From: Parvularcula marina
GTDB lineage: Bacteria > Pseudomonadota > Alphaproteobacteria > Caulobacterales > Parvularculaceae
DNA: 64,000 nt
NCBI RefSeq assembly: GCF_003399445.1
Contig: NZ_QUQO01000001.1
Span: 620,001-684,000, forward strand
Direction: 5' to 3'
Part shown: positions 54,815 through 64,000 of the stretch, piece after piece
How the letters are laid out: every line of letters begins with the position of its first letter
How positions within the stretch are numbered: the stretch's first letter is position 1
Translations under genes and position numbers: made by a program
Notes under the pieces: model-generated
The model's database searches: none
What the model was told of the DNA's origin: nothing
Seen by the model: the letters and a program-made list of their open reading frames with translations, nothing else

Positions 54815-55701
54815 GCCGGATCTCCCAGCCGTTTGATTTCCCATTGAAGATCAACACCGAATTCCCGCGCGACATCGGCCCGCAGGCCCTCGCCGAGATT
54901 TTCAAGATCGGCGGCGCTCGCCTCTCCCCGGTTGATCATGAAATTGCAGTGCAGCTCTGACATCTGTGCATCTCCGACGATCCGCCCGCGTCCGCCGACA
55001 GCGTCAATCAATTGCCAGGAGGAGCGCCCGCCGCTTTGCTCCGGGTCCGGATTCTTGAAGGTCGAGCCGCCGGTTTTCTCGCGCACGGGCTGGGTCGCTT
55101 CGCGTTTTTCCATGATTTCGTTCATCCGGGCGGTGACCGAGTCTGCATCATCTTCCACCCCGCGATAAACCGCGCGCGTGAAGATATAGTCACCGGTAAG
55201 CCCGCAATGCCGGTAGGTGTAGCCAAGCTCTTCGACGGGGAAGACATGCGCGCGGCCCTGCCGGTCAAGGGCATGGGCTTCGATCAGAACATCCTTCGTT
55301 TCGGTGCCATAGGCGCCTGCATTCATGCGCAGGGCCCCACCGATCGTGCCTGGAATGCCGCGATAGAATTCAAGGCCGCCTATGCCTGCGCGCGCCGCCT
55401 GTTTGGCAACATTGGCATCGAGCGCCGCCGCCCCTGCCGTCACGGTCACACCGTCTACGGAGATTTTCCCGAAAGCAGGTCCAAGTCGGATGACCGTCCC
55501 CCTGATCCCGCCATCGCGGATGAGAAGGTTAGATCCAACCCCGACAATGGTCAGGGGCTCATCCTCAGGCAGGTCCGCAAGGAACTCAGCAAGGTCCGCC
55601 TCATCGGCCGGGATGAACAGCCGATCCGCCGGGCCACCGACACGCAGCCACGTATAGGGCGCGAGCGCCTCGCCCTCCATGAGCCTGCCGCGAAGCGCCA
55701 T
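54811..55701 (-). CDS. murB: UDP-N-acetylenolpyruvoylglucosamine reductase
   Basis: A 296-aa FAD enzyme reducing UDP-GlcNAc-enolpyruvate to UDP-MurNAc. 'TWLRVGGPADRLFIP' and 'VGVGSNLLIRDGGIRG' bind FAD, 'GIPGTIGGALRMNAGAYG' contains the conserved Asn/Tyr region, and 'GGSTFKNP' carries the catalytic Ser of type I/II enzymes. The stop of murC is one base upstream of its start. Confidence 0.96.
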   Translation of the reverse strand: MALRGRLMEGEALAPYTWLRVGGPADRLFIPADEADLAEFLADLPEDEPLTIVGVGSNLLIRDGGIRGTVIRLGPAFGKISVDGVTVTAGAAALDANVAKQAARAGIGGLEFYRGIPGTIGGALRMNAGAYGTETKDVLIEAHALDRQGRAHVFPVEELGYTYRHCGLTGDYIFTRAVYRGVEDDADSVTARMNEIMEKREATQPVREKTGGSTFKNPDPEQSGGRSSWQLIDAVGGRGRIVGDAQMSELHCNFMINRGEASAADLENLGEGLRADVAREFGVDLQWEIKRLGDPA

Positions 55702-55702
55702 C

Positions 55703-57127
55703 TTACGCGCCTCCCTTACCGAGTTGGCCCGGCAGCGCGGCGGCGTATTTCGTGATGTCCCCTGCCCCTAAGAAGACGACCATGTCCCCGGCTTCCGTCA
55801 GCTCTTTGATCCGTGCCGGGAGCGCATCCCATCCAGCCAACGTCTCCGCGCCCCTATGGCCATGACGGGAGACACCGGCGGCGAGCCCATCCTTGTCGCG
55901 GCCTTCAATCGGGGCCTCGCCCGCCGCATAGACGTCCGCGATCAACACGTGATCGGCATTGTTGAAACAGGCACAGAATTCATCGAACAACCGGTCGAGC
56001 CGGGAGTATCGGTGCGGCTGCATCACGGCGATGACCTTGCCTTCGGTCACGCTGCGCGCAGCGCCAAGGGTGGCGGCAATCTCCACCGGGTGATGGCCGT
56101 AATCATCGATGATCCGTACCCCATCGACCACGCCCGTCTCGGTAAAGCGGCGATTGACGCCATTGAACCGCGCAAAGCCTTCGCGGATCGCCTCGTCTGA
56201 AATCTCAAGCTCTTTGGCGATGATTGTCGCGGCAAGCGCGTTCAGCACATTGTGATCGCCGGGCATCGGCAGGCGCAGGCCCTCAATCCGGTGGGGGGCG
56301 TCCTTCTGGCGAAAGACGACATCGAAACTGACCCCGCCGCCGCCATAGGTTACATTCTCCGCTCTCACATCCGCTTGCGGATTAAGCCCGTAGGAGACTA
56401 GCCGCCGGTCAGTCACCCGCCCGACCAGCGCTTGCACTTCAGGGTGGTCTAGGCAGACAGCGGCAAAGCCGTAGAAAGGAATCGTTTCGACAAACTGATC
56501 AAAGGCCCGCCGCAGCGAAGCAAAATCGCCATAATGGTCGAGATGCTCAGGGTCGATATTCGTCACGACACCGACGGTTGCCGGCAGGCGGTTGAAGGTG
56601 CCGTCGCTCTCATCGGCCTCGACGACCATCCAGTCGCCCTCGCCCGGCCTTGCATTCGAACCGTAAGCATTGATGACGCCGCCATTGATGACCGTCGGAT
56701 CAAGCCCGCCCGCATCAAGCAGGCTGCCGATCATCGAGGTCGTCGTCGTCTTCCCATGCGTGCCCGCGACACAGATATTCCATTTGAGACGCATCAGTTC
56801 GGCCAGCATGTCAGCGCGCCGGACGACCGGGATATGCCTTGCCCGCGCGGCGGCAAGCTCAGGGTTCCCCGGACGGATCGCCGAGGAGACGATGACGGCG
56901 GTTGCGCCTTCGACATTGGCCGGGTCATGCCCGATGATGACGGGAATGTTCTGTGCCCGGAGCCTCTGGACCTGCGCATTCTCGGCAATGTCCGAGCCCT
57001 GCACCTCATAGCCGAGATTGTGCATGATTTCGGCGATGCCGCTCATGCCTATGCCGCCGATCCCGACAAAATGGATGCGCCCCACCGGAAAGGGGACGTT
57101 GATCTTGATCTGGCGGGACTCGCTCAT
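55703..57127 (-). CDS. murC: UDP-N-acetylmuramate-L-alanine ligase
   Basis: A 474-aa Mur ligase adding L-Ala to UDP-MurNAc. '[19 protein letters not shown]' is the UDP-binding Rossmann start, '[13 protein letters not shown]' the ATP P-loop, 'EADESDGTF' the metal-binding acidic stretch and '[12 protein letters not shown]' the C-terminal ligand site. The ATG at 57127 is preferred over a GTG at 57133; GAGG lies just upstream. Confidence 0.97.
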   Translation of the reverse strand: MSESRQIKINVPFPVGRIHFVGIGGIGMSGIAEIMHNLGYEVQGSDIAENAQVQRLRAQNIPVIIGHDPANVEGATAVIVSSAIRPGNPELAAARARHIPVVRRADMLAELMRLKWNICVAGTHGKTTTTSMIGSLLDAGGLDPTVINGGVINAYGSNARPGEGDWMVVEADESDGTFNRLPATVGVVTNIDPEHLDHYGDFASLRRAFDQFVETIPFYGFAAVCLDHPEVQALVGRVTDRRLVSYGLNPQADVRAENVTYGGGGVSFDVVFRQKDAPHRIEGLRLPMPGDHNVLNALAATIIAKELEISDEAIREGFARFNGVNRRFTETGVVDGVRIIDDYGHHPVEIAATLGAARSVTEGKVIAVMQPHRYSRLDRLFDEFCACFNNADHVLIADVYAAGEAPIEGRDKDGLAAGVSRHGHRGAETLAGWDALPARIKELTEAGDMVVFLGAGDITKYAAALPGQLGKGGA

Positions 57128-57175
57128 GGACACCTCGGTTTACTCGACTTCATTAGGGACCGCCGCTCGGCGGGC

Positions 57176-58267
57176 TCAGTCCTCTAGCAAGGCCGCAACC
57201 AGATCGGCCAGCTTCTCGGCGGCCCGCTCGGGCGCAACGGATCTGGCGGCGTTTGCGGCACCTGCCAGCCAATCAGGATCATTCAATCGCGGCAACAGCA
57301 TGGCAGCGGCTTTTTCAGGTGTTGCCTCCGCTTCGAGGAGCAAATCCGCTGCGCCCGCGGCGACCAGCGTTTCGGCATTGATTCGCTGGTGGTCATCCAT
57401 GGCGATGCCGAGGGGGACGAGCAGCGCCGGGCGGCCGATGACCGCAATCTCGGTCACCGACGACGCGCCCGACCGGGAGATCACATAATGGCTCTTCGCC
57501 GTTCGTTCCGGCAGGTCGGTAAAGAAGGGCGCAAGCTCCGCCCTGATACCCGCCGCCTCATAGACACCGGCGACCGTCTCACGATCCGCCTCGGGCACCT
57601 GATGGGTGACCTCCAGCCGTGCGCGTAGCTCATCCGGGAGGCTGGCCAGCGCCGGAGCGAAGACCCGTCCGAACAGGGCCGCGCCCTGACTGCCGCCAAA
57701 GATCAGCACCCGCAGCACGCCGCTGGGCCGCGGCGCATCGTAAGGGATATCCGCCGCCTTTCGCACCGCATCGCGGACCGGATTGCCTGTCTCGACAAGC
57801 TGGCCTTTCATCTCGGGCAGGCGGTCAAGCCGGGGAAAACCATGCGCGACGATATCGGCGCCTGGCGCCGCGCGGCGATTGACCCGGCCGAGAACCGCAT
57901 TCTGTTCGTGTACCGCAAAAGGGAGGCGCAGCGTCCTTGCCGCGAACAGGCCCGGCGCGGAAGGATAGCCGCCAAAGCCGACAACGGCATTGATTTTTTC
58001 CTGCTTTAACGCCCGCCTTGCGGTGCGCAGGCCCCGGAACATCGCCCAGGCCATCTGCGCCTTGGCGACGGGACCTTTGACATTGGGATTGGCCGCTTCA
58101 AGCAGGACGATCCGGTCGGCAGGAAAGCCGTCCGTATAGCGAAGGCCCCGCTCATCGGTCAGGAGGATCACGCGCCAGCCGCGCGTCTTTGCTTCTTCGG
58201 CAAGCGACTGGGCCGGGAACATGTGCCCGCCCGTTCCCCCTGCGGCGAGGGCCAGTATGTGTGTCAC
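57176..58267 (-). CDS. murG: UDP-GlcNAc:lipid I N-acetylglucosaminyltransferase
   Basis: A 363-aa GT28 enzyme converting lipid I to lipid II on the inner membrane face. 'LAAGGTGGHMFPAQ' is the first Gly-rich loop, 'VGFGGYPSAPG' the second, 'LIFGGSQGAALF' the third, and 'VISRSGASSVTEIAVIGRPALLVP' the UDP-GlcNAc site. The start overlaps the ftsW stop (ATGA). Confidence 0.97.
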   Translation of the reverse strand: MTHILALAAGGTGGHMFPAQSLAEEAKTRGWRVILLTDERGLRYTDGFPADRIVLLEAANPNVKGPVAKAQMAWAMFRGLRTARRALKQEKINAVVGFGGYPSAPGLFAARTLRLPFAVHEQNAVLGRVNRRAAPGADIVAHGFPRLDRLPEMKGQLVETGNPVRDAVRKAADIPYDAPRPSGVLRVLIFGGSQGAALFGRVFAPALASLPDELRARLEVTHQVPEADRETVAGVYEAAGIRAELAPFFTDLPERTAKSHYVISRSGASSVTEIAVIGRPALLVPLGIAMDDHQRINAETLVAAGAADLLLEAEATPEKAAAMLLPRLNDPDWLAGAANAARSVAPERAAEKLADLVAALLED

Positions 58268-59397
58268 GAAAGCGGCTCCTGCCGCCTCGTCAGGGCAAGG
58301 AGGAGGCCAGCGGTCAGGGCCGCTGCGATCAACGACGAGCCGCCATAGGAAATGAACGGCAAGGTCATGCCTTTGGCCGGCAGGACGCCCAGCGTGACGC
58401 CGATATTCACCAGCGCCTGAAACGTCAGCTGGGCAGCAAGCCCGACAATGGCGCAGCGCACGAAAAGGCTCTGCGCCCGCGCGGCATGATAAAGGCAGCG
58501 CATCGCAATCGCGCAGAAAATCCCCAAGACGATCAGGCAGAGAAGGAAGCCGAATTCCTCACCCGCGACAGCAAAGATGAAATCCGTATGCGCATCGGGC
58601 AGATGCGTCTTGACGCTGGGGTTGTTGGCAAAGTCATGGCCGATGAGCCCGCCGCCTGAAATCGCACCAAGTGCCGTATCCACCTGATAGGTGTCGCCTG
58701 TATCAGGCGACAGGAACCGGTCGATGCGGCTCTTGAAATGCGGCGCGAAGCGATAGCCGAACAGAAGGATGCCGCCGACAAATCCGCCGAGCCCGGCAAT
58801 CCATGCCCAGCTCCACCCGGCCACGAAAAAGATCGTGCCCCACATTGCGGTCAGCAGCAGGAGTTGGCCGTAATCGGGCTGGAAGATCAGCACGACAACG
58901 GCAATCAGATAAAGCCCCAGCGAGATGCCGCCCCCGGGGAAGCGCTGATCACGATATTGCTCGGCCAGCAGCCAGGCGGTGACGACGGCAAAGCCTGGCT
59001 TGAAGAATTCAGAGGGCTGAAGGCTCACCCCGCCAAAGGTCAGCCACCGCGTCGAGCCCTTGATCTCCGGCCCGATGATCAGGGTCGCAAAAAGAAGGAG
59101 CAGCGCGCCTGCGCCGATCAGGATGCCTGCGCGCCGGACCTGATCGAGCGACAACAAAGAAGCGCCGAACATGACCAGCATGGCCGGAATGACAAAGACA
59201 AGCTGGCGCTCAACGAAGTGAAACGGATTGTCGATCCCCTTGCGCATCGCGGCCACGGGACCGGCTGCCGTACAAAGAACGATGCCGATCAGAACGAGTG
59301 CTCCGAACAAAGCGAGCAGTGTCCGGTCGGTCCGCTCCCACCAGTCTTTGAGAACAGCGAGGCGAGCCGAGGGCGCCCCCATCAGAAGATCATGCAT
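58264..59397 (-). CDS. ftsW: SEDS-family peptidoglycan glycosyltransferase FtsW
   Basis: A 377-aa polytopic membrane protein with about 10 helices. It polymerises lipid II at the septum together with a class B PBP. SEDS landmarks are 'GSTRWLTFGGVSLQPSEFFKPGFA', 'FQPDYGQLLLL', 'GGGLIGHDFANNPSVKTHLPDAHTDFIFAVAGEEFG' and 'PFISYGGSSLIAAA', including the essential acidic residue in the 'PDAHTDFI' loop. Its 5' end overlaps murD by 8 nt. Confidence 0.95.
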   Translation of the reverse strand: MHDLLMGAPSARLAVLKDWWERTDRTLLALFGALVLIGIVLCTAAGPVAAMRKGIDNPFHFVERQLVFVIPAMLVMFGASLLSLDQVRRAGILIGAGALLLLFATLIIGPEIKGSTRWLTFGGVSLQPSEFFKPGFAVVTAWLLAEQYRDQRFPGGGISLGLYLIAVVVLIFQPDYGQLLLLTAMWGTIFFVAGWSWAWIAGLGGFVGGILLFGYRFAPHFKSRIDRFLSPDTGDTYQVDTALGAISGGGLIGHDFANNPSVKTHLPDAHTDFIFAVAGEEFGFLLCLIVLGIFCAIAMRCLYHAARAQSLFVRCAIVGLAAQLTFQALVNIGVTLGVLPAKGMTLPFISYGGSSLIAAALTAGLLLALTRRQEPLS

Positions 59398-60754
59398 GGA
59401 GGGCCTGCCTTTCCATCCGGTCGGAAACGAGTTTCCTGAACTCGTCGCGGCGATATTTCCCCGCTAGTGGCGCGACCCCCGGCGCAAAAAGAACAACTGG
59501 AGCGGCATCTTCCGCCCCTACATCTCGGCTCGCGGCGGCATCATCGCACGCTGCCTTGAAAGCCTGCGCCAGCGGGCTGACCCCTTCGCCATCTTTCGTC
59601 TGCTCGCCCAGCAGATAGCTGCCGACCGCGCCGTCGCCGATCTGCTCGCGCGTGCCGGCATCGCCGCCGATCCAGAAAACATTCGGGCACGCATTGATGG
59701 CCCGTTCGGCAGCCGCCGGATTACTGGCATAGCTGTCATCGATGAAGACGATGCCGTCGGCTGCGCCTAAGCATTCGAACCGCCCGGCCAGTCCCTCATA
59801 GGAATGAAGCGACTTGATGATCATGGCGGGTGGAATGCCGATCGACAGGCAGGCGGCAATGGCGGCGGCGGCATCCTGATTGAAATGCGCGCCAAGGAAG
59901 CCTTTCGCGCGAGAGAAATCACCAAGGCTTTGGGTCTTGCCACGCTGGATCGAATAGGCCGCGCCCTCCAGCACGAAGACCCCGTGCCCGATGGTTGCCT
60001 CGCCCGAGACAGGGATGATCTGGCCCTTGCCGTCGGCATCGCCCTTGCCGGACCGCAGGATGGTGCAGACCTCCTGCCCGATCGGATCATCGACCCCGAT
60101 AATAGCCGTGCCGCCTACGGCCCGCGCACGACAGATGCGGATCAACGCCCGCATGGCCAGCGCAATCTCCGTACTCTGACGGGGACCGGCGGCATTAAGA
60201 AGGATGGGGATGTCGACGGTCAGAGAGCGCATCCCAGCAAGGCGTCGCACCGGCACTTCGAGAAGATAGACCCGGCCTGGCGACGGCGCATCAAGCGCAA
60301 GCGGCGGCTGGCCGAGATCGCCACCGATTGAAACGTCCCAGCCCTGCTCATCAAGGATATGCGAGATGATCGATATCGTGACGGATTTACCGGCGGCACC
60401 GGTCACCGCGATGACCTTGATATCGTCGCGCAGCCCGCTTTCGGCGAGCGCCTCGCCGAAGAGATCAAGCTCTGTATAGACGGGGATCTTCAGCTCCCCG
60501 GCCCGCTCGGCCACGCCGCGCGACAGCCCGCCCCGGCCGCCATCGGCGAGGATCACGGCCGTCATCTCTTCCATCGGCCAGACCCGCGGTGGCACGCAAT
60601 CGCCGGGCGTTTCCTTGCGCCGCAGCGTATGGGCATCCCAGGCATAGACTTCCGCTGCCCCGCTCGCGTGCAAACTTGCCACCGCAGCGCGGCCTCCGGG
60701 CCCAAGACCCAGAACCCCCACCTTCTGGCCGGCAAATTTTTCGAGCGGGATCAT
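59390..60754 (-). CDS. murD: UDP-N-acetylmuramoyl-L-alanine-D-glutamate ligase
   Basis: A 454-aa Mur ligase adding D-Glu. 'KVGVLGLGPGGRAAV' is the UDP-binding segment, 'VTGAAGKSVTISIISHIL' the ATP loop, with Ala-Ala where TNGKST or TGTNGKST is more usual, and 'FIDDSYASNPAAAERAI' the C-terminal signature. It sits between mraY and ftsW in canonical order. The altered P-loop is mild (G-x4-GKS/T is kept), so activity is expected. Confidence 0.93.
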   Translation of the reverse strand: MIPLEKFAGQKVGVLGLGPGGRAAVASLHASGAAEVYAWDAHTLRRKETPGDCVPPRVWPMEEMTAVILADGGRGGLSRGVAERAGELKIPVYTELDLFGEALAESGLRDDIKVIAVTGAAGKSVTISIISHILDEQGWDVSIGGDLGQPPLALDAPSPGRVYLLEVPVRRLAGMRSLTVDIPILLNAAGPRQSTEIALAMRALIRICRARAVGGTAIIGVDDPIGQEVCTILRSGKGDADGKGQIIPVSGEATIGHGVFVLEGAAYSIQRGKTQSLGDFSRAKGFLGAHFNQDAAAAIAACLSIGIPPAMIIKSLHSYEGLAGRFECLGAADGIVFIDDSYASNPAAAERAINACPNVFWIGGDAGTREQIGDGAVGSYLLGEQTKDGEGVSPLAQAFKAACDDAAASRDVGAEDAAPVVLFAPGVAPLAGKYRRDEFRKLVSDRMERQALHA

Positions 60755-60766
60755 TTTCGTCGCCTT

Positions 60767-61873
60767 CTACCTGATTTTCAGTGTGCTGAGCCCGATCAGC
60801 GCGAGGATCACCGCGATGATCCAGAAACGGATCACGATGGTCGATTCGCGCCAGCCGAGCTGTTCGTAATGGTGGTGGATGGGGGCCATGCGGAAGACCC
60901 GCTTGCCGGTCAGTTTGAACGACGCGATCTGGATCATCACCGACAGCGCTTCGAAGACAAAGAGCCCGCCGATGATGGCGAGGACCACCTCGTGCTTGGT
61001 CGCCACCGCAATCGCGCCCAGCGCCCCGCCGAGCGAGAGGGAGCCCGTATCCCCCATGAAGATCATGGCAGGCGGCGCGTTGAACCACAGGAAGCCGAGC
61101 CCGGCGCCGACAATCGCGCCGCAGATGATGGCCAGCTCCCCGACCCCCGGCACATAAGTCAGGCCGAGATAGTCGGTATAGTCGATCCGCCCGACGAGAT
61201 AGGCAATCAGCATGAAGCTCGCCGCTGCGATCATCACCGGCACGATGGCGAGCCCGTCGAGCCCGTCCGTCATGTTCACCGCATTGGATGACCCGACAAT
61301 CACGAAACCGGTAAAGGGAATGATGAAAAGCCCGAGCGGGATCATCGCGTCTTTCAGGAACGGCAGAGGCACGCGGGTCGCAATCGCATTGTCGATGCTT
61401 GGCTCATTCGAGAGCACCCAGAAACAGAACCACGCCGCGCCAAAAGCAATCAGGAACTGGAAGATCAGCTTGAAGGAGCCGACGACCCCCTTGGTGTTCT
61501 GCTTAGCGACTTTGAGATAATCGTCGAGGAAGCCAAGCAGGCCAAAACCCATGGTGACGGCCAGAACCATCCACACATAGGGATTGTTAAGCGGCGCCCA
61601 GAGCAGAACGGCGATCAGCATGCTGAGCAGGATCAGCACCCCGCCCATTGTGGGCGTGCCAGCCTTCTCGATGATGTGGCTCTGCGGGCCGTCCTGACGA
61701 ATCGGCTGGCCCTTGCCCTGCTTGACCCGCATCCAGCGGATCAGCGGCGGGCCGATGATAAAGGAGATCAGCAGCGCGGTCATGATCGCGCCGCCGGTGC
61801 GGAAGGTGATGTAGCGGAAGACGTTGAACAACGCGACGTCGTCTGCAAGCGGGGTGAAGAGATGATAGAGCAT
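60767..61873 (-). CDS. mraY: Phospho-N-acetylmuramoyl-pentapeptide transferase
   Basis: A 368-aa membrane enzyme making lipid I from UDP-MurNAc-pentapeptide and undecaprenyl phosphate. About 10 helices are visible, with '[11 protein letters not shown]', '[10 protein letters not shown]', '[13 protein letters not shown]', '[19 protein letters not shown]' and '[13 protein letters not shown]', carrying the catalytic Asp residues and the His-rich loop. Confidence 0.97.
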   Translation of the reverse strand: MLYHLFTPLADDVALFNVFRYITFRTGGAIMTALLISFIIGPPLIRWMRVKQGKGQPIRQDGPQSHIIEKAGTPTMGGVLILLSMLIAVLLWAPLNNPYVWMVLAVTMGFGLLGFLDDYLKVAKQNTKGVVGSFKLIFQFLIAFGAAWFCFWVLSNEPSIDNAIATRVPLPFLKDAMIPLGLFIIPFTGFVIVGSSNAVNMTDGLDGLAIVPVMIAAASFMLIAYLVGRIDYTDYLGLTYVPGVGELAIICGAIVGAGLGFLWFNAPPAMIFMGDTGSLSLGGALGAIAVATKHEVVLAIIGGLFVFEALSVMIQIASFKLTGKRVFRMAPIHHHYEQLGWRESTIVIRFWIIAVILALIGLSTLKIR

Positions 61874-61882
61874 GGCCGCCCG

Positions 61883-63313
61883 CTACTCCGGTCGCACGTG
61901 CTTGGCTAGGAAACTTGCCAAAACTGCCCCGATTCCCGATGCATTGGAGCCCTTGAAGAGAACGATATCTCCGGCGCGGAGGTCTTTTGCGATTTCGTCC
62001 TCAAGACCGGCGGCATCTTCGGACCAGCCCGCGAGCATATTGGTCGCAAGACCGTCCTTGAGAGAGGTCATGTCCTTGCCCGCCAGCCAGACCTGATCGA
62101 CGCGGGCCTGCGCGATCGGCACGGCCAGTTCGGCATGAAGGGCAGCCGCGCTTTCGCCCAGCTCCTTCATCTCGCCGAGGACCGCAATCCGGCGCCCGCC
62201 CGGCCCCGGCTGCATCCCGGCGAGCACCGACAGGGCCGCCGCCATTGAGGCAGGGTTCGCGTTATAGGCTTCATCGAGAATGGTCAGTGTGCCGCCCTCG
62301 ACCTCAATCTTGTGCTGGGCGCCCCGCCCCTCACCGGCTCGGAATTTCTCAAGCCCCTGAATCACCTGTTTGATCGGCAGGCCGATGGCGTGGCCCGCTG
62401 CGATCACGGCCAGCGCATTCATCGCCAGATGCTTGCCCGGCGAGGACAGCATCAGATCATGCGTCTCGCCATCGAGCTGGAAAATGACGGTGCTGCCCCC
62501 GGCATAGCCCTGATATTCGGTCAGCATGACACCGGCTTCCGCCGCACCAGTCTCACCGAAGGGGATGATATGCCGGACACCATGGCTGCGCGCTTCTTCT
62601 GTGAGGAAACCGGCATAGTGGCTGTCAGAGGGCAGGATCGCCGTGCCGCCGGGCCGCAGACCCGAGAGGATTTCGGCCTTAGCCGCGGCGATCTCATCGA
62701 CGGAGGCAAAATGCGCCAGATGCGCCGGGGCAATCGCGGTGATGATCGCGGCATGCGGACGAACCAGCCCGACCAGCGGCGTGATCTCGCCTGAATGGTT
62801 CATGCCGATCTCGAAAACGCCGAAATCCGAATCAGACGGCATGGAGGCCAGCGACGCAGGCAAGCCTAAGTGATTGTTGAAGCTCTTCTCAGCGGCATGG
62901 ACTTGCCCGAAGGGCGAGAGTGCCGCGCGCAGCATTTCCTTGGTCGTCGTCTTGCCGACCGAGCCCGTAACCGCGACCAGCTTGCCGAAATGGCGATCCC
63001 GCGCCGCAGCCCCGAGCGCGCCCAGACCATCGAGCGTGTCCGCGACCTGCAAGAGCGGCAGGCCCGCCGGGGCATCGCCCGGCACCTTGGAGACAAGCGC
63101 CGCGCCTGCGCCTTTTTCTGCCGCGACCCCGAGGAAGTCATGTCCATCCCGCGCGCCTTCCAGCGCGACGAACAAATCGCCGGGCTTCAGCGTGCGGGTG
63201 TCAAAGCTGATCCCGCGCACCTGCCAATCCGCCTCGCCGACCAGCTTGCCTCCCGTGGCAGCCGCCGCCTCGTGAGACGACCAGAGCGGACTTGTGGATA
63301 GCGGATAGGACAT
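61883..63313 (-). CDS. murF: UDP-N-acetylmuramoyl-tripeptide-D-alanyl-D-alanine ligase
   Basis: A 476-aa Mur ligase adding D-Ala-D-Ala. The N-terminal domain has 'VRGISFDTRTLKPGDLFVAL', the ATP loop is 'VTGSVGKTTTKEML', then 'FEIGMNHSGEI' and the C-terminal 'ILDEAYNANPASMAAAL'. The start coincides with the murE stop. Confidence 0.97.
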   Translation of the reverse strand: MSYPLSTSPLWSSHEAAAATGGKLVGEADWQVRGISFDTRTLKPGDLFVALEGARDGHDFLGVAAEKGAGAALVSKVPGDAPAGLPLLQVADTLDGLGALGAAARDRHFGKLVAVTGSVGKTTTKEMLRAALSPFGQVHAAEKSFNNHLGLPASLASMPSDSDFGVFEIGMNHSGEITPLVGLVRPHAAIITAIAPAHLAHFASVDEIAAAKAEILSGLRPGGTAILPSDSHYAGFLTEEARSHGVRHIIPFGETGAAEAGVMLTEYQGYAGGSTVIFQLDGETHDLMLSSPGKHLAMNALAVIAAGHAIGLPIKQVIQGLEKFRAGEGRGAQHKIEVEGGTLTILDEAYNANPASMAAALSVLAGMQPGPGGRRIAVLGEMKELGESAAALHAELAVPIAQARVDQVWLAGKDMTSLKDGLATNMLAGWSEDAAGLEDEIAKDLRAGDIVLFKGSNASGIGAVLASFLAKHVRPE

Positions 63314-64000
63314 CAGGCATTCACCTCGCCAAGAAGCTTTGCGGTGACGTCGACATCATCAAAGGGATAGGTCACCGTGCCGATCGTCTGGCCCTGTTCG
63401 TGACCCTTGCCCGCCACCAGCAGGACATCGCCGGGCGCAAGGCCCTTGATCCCTTCTTCTATTGCTTCGCGGCGCCCCGCAATGACTATCGCATCGGGTG
63501 CGCCCTTGGCGACTTCGTCACGGATCGAGGCAGGATCTTCCGTTCGCGGATTGTCATCGGTGATGATCACCCGCTCGGCACCTTTCGCCGCAGCCGCCGC
63601 CATCAGCGGACGTTTCGCCCGGTCACGATCCCCGCCTGCGCCAAAGACGACATGCAGCCGCCCTTCCGTATGCGGGCGGATCGCGGCCAGCGCCGTCTCG
63701 ATCGCATCCGGCGTATGAGCAAAATCGATATAGGCCGCCGCTTCCCCGCCGCCGGAGAAGACCCGCGTCCCGGCGCGCTGCATCCGGCCCGGCGCCGCAG
63801 AGAGATCCGCGAGATGCTCAATGACTTCCTCGCCGTCAAAGCCGGTGACGATGGCAAGCCCAGCGGCGACCAGCGCATTGTCCGCCTGGAACGCCCCGAT
63901 CAATGGCAGCTCCAATGTCCGTCGTACCGCCTTCCAGCTCAGCGTCACCCGCAATCCGTCCGTTGTCGGCACAAGATCATGCAGGATGATATCCTCGCCC
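63313..64000 (-). CDS. murE: UDP-MurNAc-tripeptide synthetase, C-terminal part (cut by window edge)
   Basis: About 229 C-terminal codons; the N-terminal half lies beyond the window, and the GTG at 63972 is an internal codon because the frame stays open to the edge ('DIILHDLVPTTDG'). 'GAFQADNALVAAGLA' and 'YIDFAHTPDAIETAL' are Mur-ligase segments, and 'ITDDNPRTEDP' contains the DNPR motif associated with meso-diaminopimelate specificity, so the cell wall should be DAP-type. Confidence 0.95.
   Translation of the reverse strand, partial: GEDIILHDLVPTTDGLRVTLSWKAVRRTLELPLIGAFQADNALVAAGLAIVTGFDGEEVIEHLADLSAAPGRMQRAGTRVFSGGGEAAAYIDFAHTPDAIETALAAIRPHTEGRLHVVFGAGGDRDRAKRPLMAAAAAKGAERVIITDDNPRTEDPASIRDEVAKGAPDAIVIAGRREAIEEGIKGLAPGDVLLVAGKGHEQGQTIGTVTYPFDDVDVTAKLLGEVNA

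Overview
The window looks like a chromosomal segment of an alphaproteobacterium, probably a marine or heterotrophic member of the Caulobacterales / Hyphomonadales / Parvularculales group. That is inferred from gene content: tandem tryptophan-halogenase-like flavoproteins, SapC, large TonB-dependent receptors, RNase E with an acidic insertion in its S1 domain, a LacI-regulated xylan/xylose locus and an alphaproteobacterial-style dcw cluster. GC content is high and gene packing is tight, with many 1-8 nt start/stop overlaps. I saw no tRNA, rRNA, CRISPR array, insertion sequence or prophage.

Region 1 (1-12.7 kb) is a xylan/xylose utilisation locus. Three tandem tryptophan-halogenase-like genes (the first cut by the window edge) converge on a GH43 lipoprotein. 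Divergent from GH43 run a Tat-type GH10 xylanase, xylulokinase (xylB), xylose isomerase (xylA) and a LacI-family regulator. A small secreted protein and aldose 1-epimerase (galM) are divergent from each other. Similar operator-like palindromes lie in both divergent promoter regions. An rfbC-like epimerase follows. Region 2 (12.8-33.9 kb) is mostly housekeeping: gltD-gltB, SapC, a DEDD exonuclease-like protein, an S49 peptidase, a long-chain polyprenyl diphosphate synthase, a polyprenyl-phosphate sugar-1-phosphate transferase, ispE, a TPR lipoprotein, an AMIN-amidase, RNase E behind a roughly 580 nt structured leader, an M48-TPR protease and a DsbA-like thiol protein.

Region 3 (33.9-47.85 kb) is an accessory locus. 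Two TonB-dependent receptors share the same promoter and start-codon context. They enclose a TPR-sulfotransferase, a divergent TPR-2OG-Fe(II) oxygenase and a SAM methyltransferase, and a secreted S9 peptidase follows the second receptor. Region 4 (47.9-52.0 kb) holds thiS-thiG, accB-accC-pgsA and a nitroreductase.

Region 5 (52.0-64.0 kb, all on the minus strand) is the dcw cluster for peptidoglycan synthesis and division, in transcription order murE-murF-mraY-murD-ftsW-murG-murC-murB-ddl-ftsQ. It ends with a 336-residue protein in the ftsA position. That protein keeps FtsA's overall layout and a C-terminal amphipathic helix, but the nucleotide-binding motifs are missing or replaced, and no ftsZ follows. 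I consider this degenerate FtsA-like protein the most interesting observation in the window.
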